The translations under genes and the position numbers were made by a program. A DNA stretch of 64,000 nt from Schaedlerella glycyrrhizinilytica_A (GTDB lineage: Bacteria; Bacillota; Clostridia; Lachnospirales; Lachnospiraceae). How positions within the stretch are numbered: position 1 is the first letter of the stretch; each line of letters begins with the position of its first letter. The notes below the pieces were generated by a model. That model was not told where the DNA came from. It was given only the letters and a program-made list of their open reading frames with translations, and ran no database searches. The stretch is taken from the NCBI RefSeq assembly GCF_042852765.1, contig NZ_AP031414.1; one strand, written 5' to 3'. Below are positions 17,354-24,046 of this stretch, in pieces.

Positions 17354-17726
17354 TTACTTTCTATATTTTTTCTTTCGCTCATACACGATCACACCGGCAC
17401 ATCCAACACCTGAAGCTACAAGTATCGCGATCCAGACCACCAGAGCGCTGTTATCTCCGGTTTTCGGCATTCCGGGCTTATCTGTACCCGGTACTTCCGG
17501 AGCGACAGGATTGGACGGATCGATCGGCTTCGACGGATCTGTCGGGTCGGACGGATCGATCGGCTTGGATGGATCTGTCGGGTCAGACGGATCCGTCGGT
17601 TTAGATGAGCCCGGAATATCATCATTTACGATCGTCCAGTTGTTCCCGTCTTGTGAAACGGTCGATTTGAATCCTTCCGGAACGTTGATCTCGGCAACGG
17701 TCCATTCATAATCGAGGGCATCAATT
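17354..17726 (-). pseudogene. C-terminal remnant of an LPXTG cell-wall-anchored Cna-B protein
   Basis: Read on the minus strand, this frame ends with a sortase signal: MPKTGDNSA, a hydrophobic stretch (ALVVWIAILVASGVGCAGVI) and the basic tail YERKKKYRK. Before it lie proline/aspartate spacer repeats (units like DPSDPTDPSKPI) and the end of a Cna-B type domain (DYEWTVAEINVPEGF). An in-frame stop at about 17738 and a join to relaxase sequence show that everything upstream of this tail has been lost. Intact proteins of this kind are surface adhesins or pilins. The fragment has no start codon or promoter. Confidence 0.8.
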
Positions 17727-18059
17727 GCGATCCAACTTCATTCGGACGTGAGCGTGAAGATCTGAATCTTCGCTATGGAAAAAATAAGAAAAGTTCAGAA
17801 ATTAAAGCTCATCATTATATCATCCACTTCGCTCCAAAAGACCGTGATGATAACGGATTGACTTCGAAACAGGTCCAGGCTTTGGGCATGGAATTTGCCC
17901 AAAAGAACTTCCCTGGGCATCAGACTCTTGTCTGTCCCCCCCGACGGGCACAACTCAGCAGGCAATATTCACGTACACATTGTAATCAACAGTGTTCGTA
18001 CATTTGATGTAACCAGACAGGATTTTATGGAGCGACCAGTGTACCATTTGCCCGATTGA
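17723..18059 (+). pseudogene. Frameshifted fragment of a conjugative-element relaxase
   Basis: The plus strand encodes an internal fragment of a MobA/VirD2-like relaxase of the kind found in Tn4549-type integrative elements. Readable stretches are NCDPTSF, HHYIIHFAPKD, ALGMEFAQKNFPGHQ, and then the histidine metal motif in DGHNSAGNIHVHIVINS. A run of seven C (17936-17942) breaks the frame between LVC and DGHN; the intact family has two more bases here. Both ends are cut: at about 17723 it joins an LPXTG gene remnant and at about 18037 it runs into yaiI. It cannot make a working relaxase. Confidence 0.85.
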
Positions 18060-18322
18060 TGGATTGCAAAGGCTCCCTTTCCAAGGACCATTGCAGCCAC
18101 CCCATAATCTTGTGACACCACAATATCACCTTTATGGCAAATACTGATTAGTTTATAATCCACTGCATCAGCTCCAGCACCAACCACAATCACCTCGCTA
18201 TAATCAGAAGATAACACATGGTTTGTATCACACAGTAGCGTTACTGAAACCTTGTATTCTTTTGCGATGTTTTCAATAATACCAACTACTGGACATGCAT
18301 CTGCATCAACAAATATTTGCAT
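17969..18322 (-). CDS. YaiI/YqxD-family protein, C-terminus lost
   Basis: The first 95 or so residues match the UPF0178 (YaiI/YqxD, DUF188) family: MQIFVDADACPV at the start, VVGAGADAVDY, GDIVVSQDYGVAAMVLGKGA. The function of the family is unproven; the fold is PIN-like. The family's C-terminal 45-50 residues are missing. From about 18040 the frame reads through the reverse strand of the relaxase fragment and ends at 17969, giving a 117-residue hybrid. The start is the ATG at 18322 behind AGGTGGGAG. It is probably inactive. Confidence 0.75.
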   Translation of the reverse strand: MQIFVDADACPVVGIIENIAKEYKVSVTLLCDTNHVLSSDYSEVIVVGAGADAVDYKLISICHKGDIVVSQDYGVAAMVLGKGAFAIHQSGKWYTGRSIKSCLVTSNVRTLLITMCT

Positions 18323-18349
18323 ATTATTTTCTCCCACCTACGATTTCCA

Positions 18350-18612
18350 TTAGATAATCCTACCTGACAAATGATCAATTTCATGCTGACAGATTTGTGC
18401 TGTCCATCCAGATAATTTCTGACGCTGTTTTTTCCAGTTGAAATCATAATATTCTTCTTTACACCGATCATATTTGCTGCCATCCCAACACAGTGCTCAC
18501 GATTTTCCTGCAAGGTATCCTGCAAATCTTTTCCCACCTGAATATCGGCTTTTGTAGCTGGTGTAGATGGCTGACCTAAGAAGAAAACTTCTCTTACAAT
18601 CTGTTTTACCAT
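18350..18612 (-). pseudogene. Peptide deformylase pseudogene (internal deletion and frameshift)
   Basis: The N-terminal frame MVKQIVREVFFLGQPS...CVGMAANMIGVKKNI is the start of a small peptide deformylase with its G-M-AA motif I region. It then jumps, out of frame, to WKKQRQKLSGWTAQICQHEIDHLSGRII, which holds the zinc-binding HEIDH motif. The middle, including the EGCLS motif with the catalytic cysteine ligand, is deleted. The protein cannot bind metal properly or deformylate. It sits between the HNH gene and yaiI, in the same direction. An intact deformylase is presumably elsewhere in the genome. Confidence 0.85.
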
Positions 18613-18635
18613 AGCTGTTCTCCCTGTATTTTTAT

Positions 18636-19814
18636 TTAACTATAACTCCATATTTCATATCCTTGACGTCTTGCTGAGTCATACACTGGCTGCATATTCT
18701 TCTGCAAAATATTATAAAACTCTTCCTTGGAATTTCCTGGTCGATACAACTCCTGTCCTGCCCAAATGGAATGCAAGTTATCTCGATAGCAAGCCTCAAA
18801 CCGCTTATGCAATTCCTCTTTCTCATGAATTAAACTGTACAGATCATATTGGTTTTCTGCAAAGATTGCAAAGAACGGGTCCCATTTCGGTAGTTTATTG
18901 CTTTTGGATGAATTTAAAGAAGAATCCATCGGCATCAAGTTCCACAATTCATCATTCATAACAAAGGACCATGGTATAAAATGATCCACCTCATAATTCT
19001 TTTTTAGAATCTGCTTCCCAGTGAACACATCTCTTATACCTTTTACATCCAAAATACCTTCCCATAACTTACGAACATTGTTTAGCTTGCGCATTTTCTC
19101 ATCCATTGGCGCCAGTTTGTAAATCAATCCTGGAACTTCTGGATTGTTATTTTGTAACCACCTTACCTTTTCATACTGTATCCATCCGAGAATATTAACT
19201 GTATTGTCTTGAATCATATTCATCCATTCTAAATTGAAGTGGATTTCTTTTTTCAGTTTACTGCTCTCTCCAAATGTATAGGGCAAAGGAGTCACAGTAC
19301 TGTCAACTCGTCGGATATATTCTGTTAACCTACGAATGCTTCCCCAAGGTACTTCTTCATTGCTATTGGCAAAAAATCCTGCCAATGCACGTCCTGGTAC
19401 CATATTGGTCAGCTGCTCTTTATAGCTTTTCAATTCCTTGTCGTACTTATGAATGGCATTTTTTATTTCCACCTTGGATGCATTTGACGGTAGACTGCTA
19501 ATTTCTGTCAATTTAAGAACTGCTCTCTCCAAACCATCTCTTATAAATCCATCTGCCTGCAGTCCGCTTAGATGAATATGAAATTCTCTTACGGAATACC
19601 ATGCATTGCAAATCATCTCATCAATAATTTCTCCAAATGTTGTATCCTGCGTCCCTTCAGAGATAATATTGACAATCGCTTCCAGCCAGTAAAACTTATA
19701 ACAGTACGAAGGATCCTTCATCATCTGAGAAAAGCCTGAAATATCCAAGGTGTTGTAATATTTACCATTAACATTTAACAAATATTCCCCTTGTAAAGAA
19801 TTAAATTCAGCCAC
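18636..19814 (-). CDS. HNH endonuclease-domain protein
   Basis: A 392-residue protein with no signal peptide. An HNH nuclease motif lies near residues 275-315: DVFTGKQ, then EVDHFIPWSF (the HxxP-type Asp-His), then LWNLMPMDSSLNSSKSNKLP (Asn and Lys of the second half). The N-terminal 270 residues are helical and unfamiliar to me; they include a PGRALAGFFAN stretch. The start is GTG behind a GGGGGG-type site and overlaps the end of the methyltransferase gene by 40 nt, so the two are translated together. A role in DNA cleavage, perhaps defence, is inferred from the motif and the island location. Confidence 0.8.
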   Translation of the reverse strand: MAEFNSLQGEYLLNVNGKYYNTLDISGFSQMMKDPSYCYKFYWLEAIVNIISEGTQDTTFGEIIDEMICNAWYSVREFHIHLSGLQADGFIRDGLERAVLKLTEISSLPSNASKVEIKNAIHKYDKELKSYKEQLTNMVPGRALAGFFANSNEEVPWGSIRRLTEYIRRVDSTVTPLPYTFGESSKLKKEIHFNLEWMNMIQDNTVNILGWIQYEKVRWLQNNNPEVPGLIYKLAPMDEKMRKLNNVRKLWEGILDVKGIRDVFTGKQILKKNYEVDHFIPWSFVMNDELWNLMPMDSSLNSSKSNKLPKWDPFFAIFAENQYDLYSLIHEKEELHKRFEACYRDNLHSIWAGQELYRPGNSKEEFYNILQKNMQPVYDSARRQGYEIWSYS

Positions 19815-20371
19815 TTCTCTTCCCCCCTTCCTGGACGTACGTCAGAAGTAATCCACTGCTCCTCAACGATAAACTCCGGCATATCTTCTATAAATTTTTG
19901 AAAATCATCCTCTCTAAAATCCGTAAAATATCGACCATTACGTTCCCCTTCAAAATCCCCGTACTTAAAGGATATGTAAATGATGCCGTTATCCTTCAGT
20001 GCCTTATACATCTTCCGTAATACAGGAAGTAACTCCCTTTTCGGTAAATGTAAGATAGAAGAACATGCCCAGATTCCATCATATACGTTTATAGCATCAA
20101 GATCTTGAAATAACATTTCCTTTACATCAATACCAGTAAATGAACTGGATAATTTGCAAAGTTCTGCTGATCCATCTGTTGCCGTTACCTCATATCCTTT
20201 CTCAAGGAAATACTTTGTATCTCGACCAGAACCGCAGCCAAAATCAAGGATAGATGCACCTTCATCTAATAGTCGCAAAAAACGATTCTGCGTTATATGC
20301 ATGTCTGCATTCTGAGTGTTCTCTATAAAATTTTTTGCATTAAGATTATAGTAATTAATTGTTCGGTCCAT
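19775..20371 (-). CDS. Class I SAM-dependent methyltransferase
   Basis: A 198-residue methyltransferase. Motif I is LDFGCGSGRDTKYFLEKGYEV (near residues 40-60), with the acidic residue of motif II in TATDGSAEL and a motif IV-like DGIWACSSILHLPK. It lacks the DPPY/NPPF motif of DNA adenine methylases, so a small-molecule, protein or RNA substrate is more likely than DNA base. AAGGAG precedes the ATG. The gene overlaps the HNH gene by 40 nt. The same type of protein occurs widely next to mobile or defence genes, but its substrate is unknown. Confidence 0.85.
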   Translation of the reverse strand: MDRTINYYNLNAKNFIENTQNADMHITQNRFLRLLDEGASILDFGCGSGRDTKYFLEKGYEVTATDGSAELCKLSSSFTGIDVKEMLFQDLDAINVYDGIWACSSILHLPKRELLPVLRKMYKALKDNGIIYISFKYGDFEGERNGRYFTDFREDDFQKFIEDMPEFIVEEQWITSDVRPGRGEEKWLNLILYKGNIC

Positions 20372-20410
20372 AGAAGATCTCCTTAAATTCCCCTTTTCTT
20401 TTTATAACCA

Positions 20411-20584
20411 CTATAAATGATGATTCAATATAATTTTCTCTTCATAACCATTCAAATACCTATATAGTAATTTATTCCGATTGAAAACAGGATCCACATC
20501 ATGAATAATGCTGTGATGATTTGGACATACTATAATTTGATTACTCGCATCATTATTTAAACTTTTAACAAAATAATCAATTTC
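20411..20584 (-). pseudogene. C-terminal fragment of another HNH endonuclease
   Basis: The frame reads NDASNQIIVCPNHHSIIHDVDPVFNR then NGYEEKIILNHHL and a stop. This is the usual C-terminal half of a restriction-type HNH nuclease (CPNHH...H). An in-frame TAG just upstream (about 20585) and the absence of the N-terminal half show that it is a remnant. It differs from the HNH domain of the gene at 18636-19814. Confidence 0.65.
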
Positions 20585-20883
20585 CTAATCATAGTATGAC
20601 TGATTGTCATCCCCGCAAACTTGAAGTTATCTATCTCTTTTCACCTAATTTTGTAAAATGCTTATGTAGAAAAAATTCTGTTGGAATAATTGTAAGCCTC
20701 ATAATTCCTAATTATAAAAACACTAAATAGACAGAAATCATTTCAAAGTGCTTAATTTTACTTGACAATCTACAATTTCTCCTGACACCATAGTGACTGT
20801 GCCAGCTTCGTGCCCATTGGGCACAAAGTTGGTTCATCTCATCATATACTGTTGTAATATAAAAGCGATGCGATGCAATGCCA
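20585..20883. other. Gene-free stretch with a perfect hairpin
   Basis: No coding frame is convincing here. A palindrome at 20809-20831 (CTTCGTGCCC, AAT-type loop, GGGCACAAAG) lies 53 bp downstream of the RhuM-Fic stop codon (20884). It may act as its terminator, although no long T-run follows. Confidence 0.5.
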
Positions 20884-21813
20884 CTATAATTTCAACAGAT
20901 TCATTACAAGTTTTACCATCACATCTTTTTCTTCTGGTTTTGATTCTGCAATCATCAATGTAATTGCTACTAACGTTCCATCACTGAGTCTCTTCTCTCC
21001 ATCCAAGAACAACGCATTGTTCTTGTCTAAAAATTCCAGGAACAGTGATGCGGCAATTCTTTTACAACCATCTGCATATGGATGATCTTTTATCATAAAA
21101 TACAATAGATTCGCCGCTTTCTCTTCCAAGGATGGATACGCATCCTGTCCAAATACGCTCTGGTAAACTGCGGCAATAATTCCTTGTACCTTACCAGCCT
21201 CTTTTTCTACACCAAATACATCTGTTTCAAAAGAATCTTTCATCTGACCAACCATCTGAACACACTCTTCATAAGTAATGCGATATACTGGAGTAGTTCC
21301 CGCTGGCTTACTTAATGCCTGGTGGTCATATTGATCCAGAAGAATCAATGCATCTGTGTATTCATTCACAGCTCTGAGCACATCTTTCTCCTCTATATCA
21401 AGTGCATCTGCAAGCATCCTTGACTGAATATCAACTGTTTTCTTAAGCGCCTGAAGACGCTTTTCATTGATTGCATAGCCTTTCAAAATAAACTGTTTAA
21501 GAACATTATTTGCCCATTTTCTGAAAGCTATACCTCTTTTAGAATTAACTCGATATCCGACAGACAAAATCATATCTAAATTATAAATTTTCGGTTTTCG
21601 TCCCCCTGTACTTCTGTCGGAAAAACCGACAGAAGTCTCATCCAGTTCTCCTGAAGCAAGAATATTTGAAATATGTTCGCTTACTGTAGCGTGCTTAACA
21701 TCAAACAACACTTCCATTTGTTTTTGCGTCAGCCAAACTGTCTCCTGCTCAGGATTGATTTGAACTTCTATATTAACATCACCATCTGTAAATAATACAA
21801 TTTCATTCTTCAT
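20884..21813 (-). CDS. RhuM-type protein fused to a Fic/DOC domain
   Basis: A 309-residue protein of the virulence RhuM/Fic family. Residues 1-about 110 form the RhuM/Bro-N-like part (VWLTQKQMEVLFDVKHATVSEHI, then YNLDMILSVGYRVNSKRGIAFRKWA). Residues about 170-300 are a Fic/DOC domain with the active-site motif HPYADGCKR. Fic enzymes attach AMP or phosphate to proteins; the classical motif is HPFxxGNKR, so here Cys replaces the Asn. Such genes are common on mobile elements and near restriction systems. The start follows GAGGGG by 9 nt and overlaps the end of a broken upstream frame. Confidence 0.88.
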   Translation of the reverse strand: MKNEIVLFTDGDVNIEVQINPEQETVWLTQKQMEVLFDVKHATVSEHISNILASGELDETSVGFSDRSTGGRKPKIYNLDMILSVGYRVNSKRGIAFRKWANNVLKQFILKGYAINEKRLQALKKTVDIQSRMLADALDIEEKDVLRAVNEYTDALILLDQYDHQALSKPAGTTPVYRITYEECVQMVGQMKDSFETDVFGVEKEAGKVQGIIAAVYQSVFGQDAYPSLEEKAANLLYFMIKDHPYADGCKRIAASLFLEFLDKNNALFLDGEKRLSDGTLVAITLMIAESKPEEKDVMVKLVMNLLKL

Positions 21814-22018
21814 CCTTTAGTTCCCCTCCACGAATATTTCCCGATAACATTTCTAATGTAGATTTTACTGTACTTTTCAGATTCAGTTCATCTTTTAGTC
21901 CCAACCGGTAGAAAAACTCTTCTGTATCTGCTCCACTGCTGAAATTGCATTACAGTATTCCGTAATCACTTCTTCTGGCATCTCATGTGAAACTTCCAGT
22001 TTGCACATCCAATCATTT
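21803..22018 (-). pseudogene. Small broken gene upstream of rhuM-fic
   Basis: Two overlapping frames look like one small protein split by a frameshift near 21935. The first reads WMCKLEVSHEMPEEVITEYC, the second GADTEEFFYRLGLKDELNLK and ends in GGELKDEE with a stop inside the rhuM-fic start. I do not recognise the family. The coding look of both halves is the only evidence. Confidence 0.35.
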
Positions 22019-22042
22019 TCTTCATTCTATCACAGCATCATA

Positions 22043-22327
22043 TTATTCCGCCATCAATTTTTCGAACCAGGTATCCATGACAATAATAAACTGGTCTGCG
22101 CCTTGCCATTCTTGCAGCATTTCATCCAGAGTTTTGTGCTTCACATATTTCTGCACATACACCCATGTAGCTATGCCACTGGTCTCAGAGATGATTCCTG
22201 TTATGATTTTACGCATGATATCCTCAAATTCTGCGATTTCCCCTTTGGGAACGATGTCAAAGAGATCAGGAATCTGGAAATCCTCTTTTCCACAGTTCTC
22301 ATGTACATCAATCAACTCTGCCTTCAC
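22043..22327 (-). CDS. Hypothetical protein, 94 residues
   Basis: A small acidic protein with a GTG start preceded directly by AGAGG. It contains PDLFDIVPKGEIAEFEDIM and ATWVYVQKYVKHKTLDEM. No signal peptide, membrane segment or known motif is visible. It lies inside the island of mobile-element remnants and is probably cargo of the old element. It may be truncated at its N-terminus. Confidence 0.5.
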   Translation of the reverse strand: MKAELIDVHENCGKEDFQIPDLFDIVPKGEIAEFEDIMRKIITGIISETSGIATWVYVQKYVKHKTLDEMLQEWQGADQFIIVMDTWFEKLMAE

Positions 22328-22407
22328 CCTCTTTCCGCTATAACCTTACTCATCTTTTCTTTCCTCCTCGTAACTCTTCCTGTCTCCTCCTTACCCTAAG
22401 CCAACCC

Positions 22408-22533
22408 TCAAGCAGCTGAATGATAGTATCCTGCATCTGCTGATGTGTATAGTTGCCTGGGATAGGGATGTTCCGGGAACTCTGTTAAGCGATTCATTGG
22501 AAGCTGAACCACCTGTTCATTCTTCATTTCCAT
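22408..22533 (-). pseudogene. ParB-like N-terminal fragment
   Basis: The frame starts MEMKNEQVVQLPMNRLTEFP and EHPYP, which resembles the N-terminus of ParB/Spo0J-type proteins of integrative elements (binding-site loop L-x-x-F-P-x-H-P). It ends after 41 residues; the rest has been deleted or frame-shifted. The continuing sequence in the next frame (IPGNYTHQQMQDTIIQLL) is from another, unrecognised gene. Confidence 0.4.
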
Positions 22534-22593
22534 TTCGCCTCCTTCTGAACGCACGTCTTCAGAAGTGCCTTTGACACATTCTGAGATTGTACT

Positions 22594-22637
22594 GCGGTCG
22601 CCAAGATTCCGAGCAAGCTCGGACTTTGGCTCGTCGC
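22594..22637. repeat. 44-bp hairpin repeat, copy 1
   Basis: A 44-bp unit (GCGGTCGCCAAG ... CTTTGGCTCGTCGC) that matches 44758-44801 at 38 of 44 positions. It folds into an inner stem CGAGC/GCTCG on a tiny loop and an outer stem GCCAA/TTGGC. The function is unknown. Confidence 0.8.
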
Positions 22638-22840
22638 AAATACAAAAAAGCGCTCAACTTCATTGAAAAAAGTTAAACGCTCTTGTATAACTGATGATTA
22701 AAAGCATCGTTTTTGTTCAAATTGAGACAAACGAGTTATTTTGTCGACGGACATGAAAACTGCTGTATTTCGGGAAAAATTTAAGGAAACAAAACACTGT
22801 CAAATTTGTACAGGTGGGTTTAGCCGTTTTCGAAACGTTG

Positions 22841-22882
22841 AAAAAAATAAAGCCCCGAAAACCATGATTTTGCGGGGCTTTG
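22841..22882 (-). terminator. Terminator of the rplM-rpsI operon
   Basis: On the minus strand AAAGCCCCGCAAAA, a loop, TTTTCGGGGCTTT and then a T-rich tract (TTTATTTTTTTC) form a strong Rho-independent terminator 30 bp after the rpsI stop codon. Confidence 0.9.
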
Positions 22883-22911
22883 TAATAATTTTCTCCGAAA
22901 AATAAGAGAGA

Positions 22912-23304
22912 TTATCTCTTTGAGAACTGCGGTGCTCTACGAGCGGATTTAAGACCGTATTTCTTACGCTCTTTCATTCTCGGATCACGAGTCAGGTATC
23001 CTGCTTTCTTCAGGATCGGTCTGTACTCCGGATCTGCCTGCAGAAGAGCTCTTGCGATTCCGTGACGGATCGCTCCTGCCTGTCCTGTGTATCCACCACC
23101 GTGAACATTTACAAGAACATCGAACTTATCCAATGTCTCTGTTGCAACGAGCGGCTGGCGAACAACAACTTTCAGTGTCTCCAGTCCAAGATACTCGTCG
23201 ATATCTCTTTTATTAATTGTGATCTTTCCGGTTCCCGGTACAAGATATACTCTTGCGATCGATTTTTTTCTTCTTCCTGTTCCGTAATACTTTGCGTTAG
23301 CCAC
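22912..23304 (-). CDS. rpsI: 30S ribosomal protein S9
   Basis: A 130-residue S9 protein with the usual features: AKYYGTGRRKKSIARVYL at the start, GGGYTGQAGAIRHGIARAL in the middle and the conserved basic C-terminus SARRAPQFSKR that reaches the ribosomal P site. It follows rplM by 26 bp and shares its promoter and terminator. Confidence 0.98.
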   Translation of the reverse strand: MANAKYYGTGRRKKSIARVYLVPGTGKITINKRDIDEYLGLETLKVVVRQPLVATETLDKFDVLVNVHGGGYTGQAGAIRHGIARALLQADPEYRPILKKAGYLTRDPRMKERKKYGLKSARRAPQFSKR

Positions 23305-23330
23305 TGTAATGTCCTCCTTTCAACTTCCCC

Positions 23331-23759
23331 TTAAAATGTCAGTACTTCTGGTTTCTGAGCCTGGTTAGCGTGCTCCGGTCCAGCGTATACATGGAGTTTC
23401 TGGATCATCTGTCTTCCCAGAGGTCCTTTCGGAAGCATTCCTTTAACTGCAAGTTCTACAACTTTCTCAGGCTTCTTAGCCATCATCTCTGCAAGTGTAG
23501 TCTCTCTCATTCCGCCTACGAAATCAGAGTGGTTATAGTAAACTTTCTGCTGAAGTTTCTTACCTGATACTTTGATCTTCTCTGCGTTTACAACGATTAC
23601 ATAATCGCCTGTATCTACATGTGGTGTAAATTCCGGTTTGTTCTTACCTCTTAATACTTTGGCAATCTCGGAAGCCATACGTCCTAATGTCTGACCTTCA
23701 GCGTCAACCACATACCATTTTCTTTCAATCTTGTCTGGGTTAGCCATATAAGTTTTCAT
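23331..23759 (-). CDS. rplM: 50S ribosomal protein L13
   Basis: A 142-residue L13 protein (KWYVVDAEGQTLGRMAS, HVDTGDYVIVVNA, MLPKGPLGRQMI). It is the first gene of the rplM-rpsI operon. In many Firmicutes this pair directly follows truA in the ecfA1-ecfA2-ecfT-truA cluster; here the pair lies 11.6 kb away from truA. An ACAGGAGGA site precedes the ATG. Confidence 0.98.
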   Translation of the reverse strand: MKTYMANPDKIERKWYVVDAEGQTLGRMASEIAKVLRGKNKPEFTPHVDTGDYVIVVNAEKIKVSGKKLQQKVYYNHSDFVGGMRETTLAEMMAKKPEKVVELAVKGMLPKGPLGRQMIQKLHVYAGPEHANQAQKPEVLTF

Positions 23760-23822
23760 GGGTGTTCCTCCTGTTAATTTCTACGTGATCTTCATTCATA
23801 AATTACTGTTTTTATATGAAAT

Positions 23823-23852
23823 CAGTACACTCCGGGGCTTTGGTGTATACTG
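23823..23852 (-). promoter_or_regulatory. Leader hairpin of rplM-rpsI
   Basis: CAGTATACACC and GGAGTGTACTG pair around an AAAGCCCC-type loop in the 5' untranslated region of rplM. Its position fits an autoregulatory L13 leader, but I cannot confirm the L13-leader consensus by eye. Confidence 0.4.
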
Positions 23853-23876
23853 TTTCTCCTTTTGTCATGCCATGAC

Positions 23877-23905
23877 ATTATAGACCTTATAGCCTTTACT
23901 GTCAA
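23877..23905 (-). promoter_or_regulatory. Promoter of rplM-rpsI
   Basis: A perfect -35 TTGACA (23900-23905) and a perfect -10 TATAAT (23877-23882) with a 17-bp spacer, 118 bp before the rplM start. This is a full consensus vegetative promoter. Confidence 0.9.
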
Positions 23906-23999
23906 GTTTTTTTCTGCATTTCTTCATATTTCTTTTCTCTATTTCTTCTATATTCTCAACGTTTCTTTTTTTATATCCCTCTTCTATAATACATAAACA

Positions 24000-24031
24000 G
24001 AGCTTATCTACCATAAGCAACAGATAAGCTC
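24000..24031. terminator. Hairpin at the end of the esterase operon
   Basis: GAGCTTATCT and AGATAAGCTC form a perfect 10-bp stem 16 bp after the esterase stop codon. The T-tract is only moderate, so termination may be partial. Confidence 0.55.
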
Positions 24032-24046
24032 ATCTTATTTTCGTAT

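Larger units (their letters stand above)
22541..22911. other. Intergenic stretch between the island and rpsI
   Basis: No gene is visible. It holds an inverted repeat at 22541-22565 (CTTCTGAA and its partner), one copy of a 44-bp hairpin repeat (22594-22637), a second hairpin at 22653-22686 (GCGCTCAACTT with AAGTT-AAACGC), and the rpsI terminator (22841-22882). It marks the right edge of the accessory island. Confidence 0.6.

Noticed and set aside
17343..17711. Plus-strand frame with collagen-like GSDGSIGLDGS repeats
   Set aside because: It is the shadow of the LPXTG spacer repeats on the minus strand, which end in a complete sortase signal; the plus frame has no ribosome-binding site.
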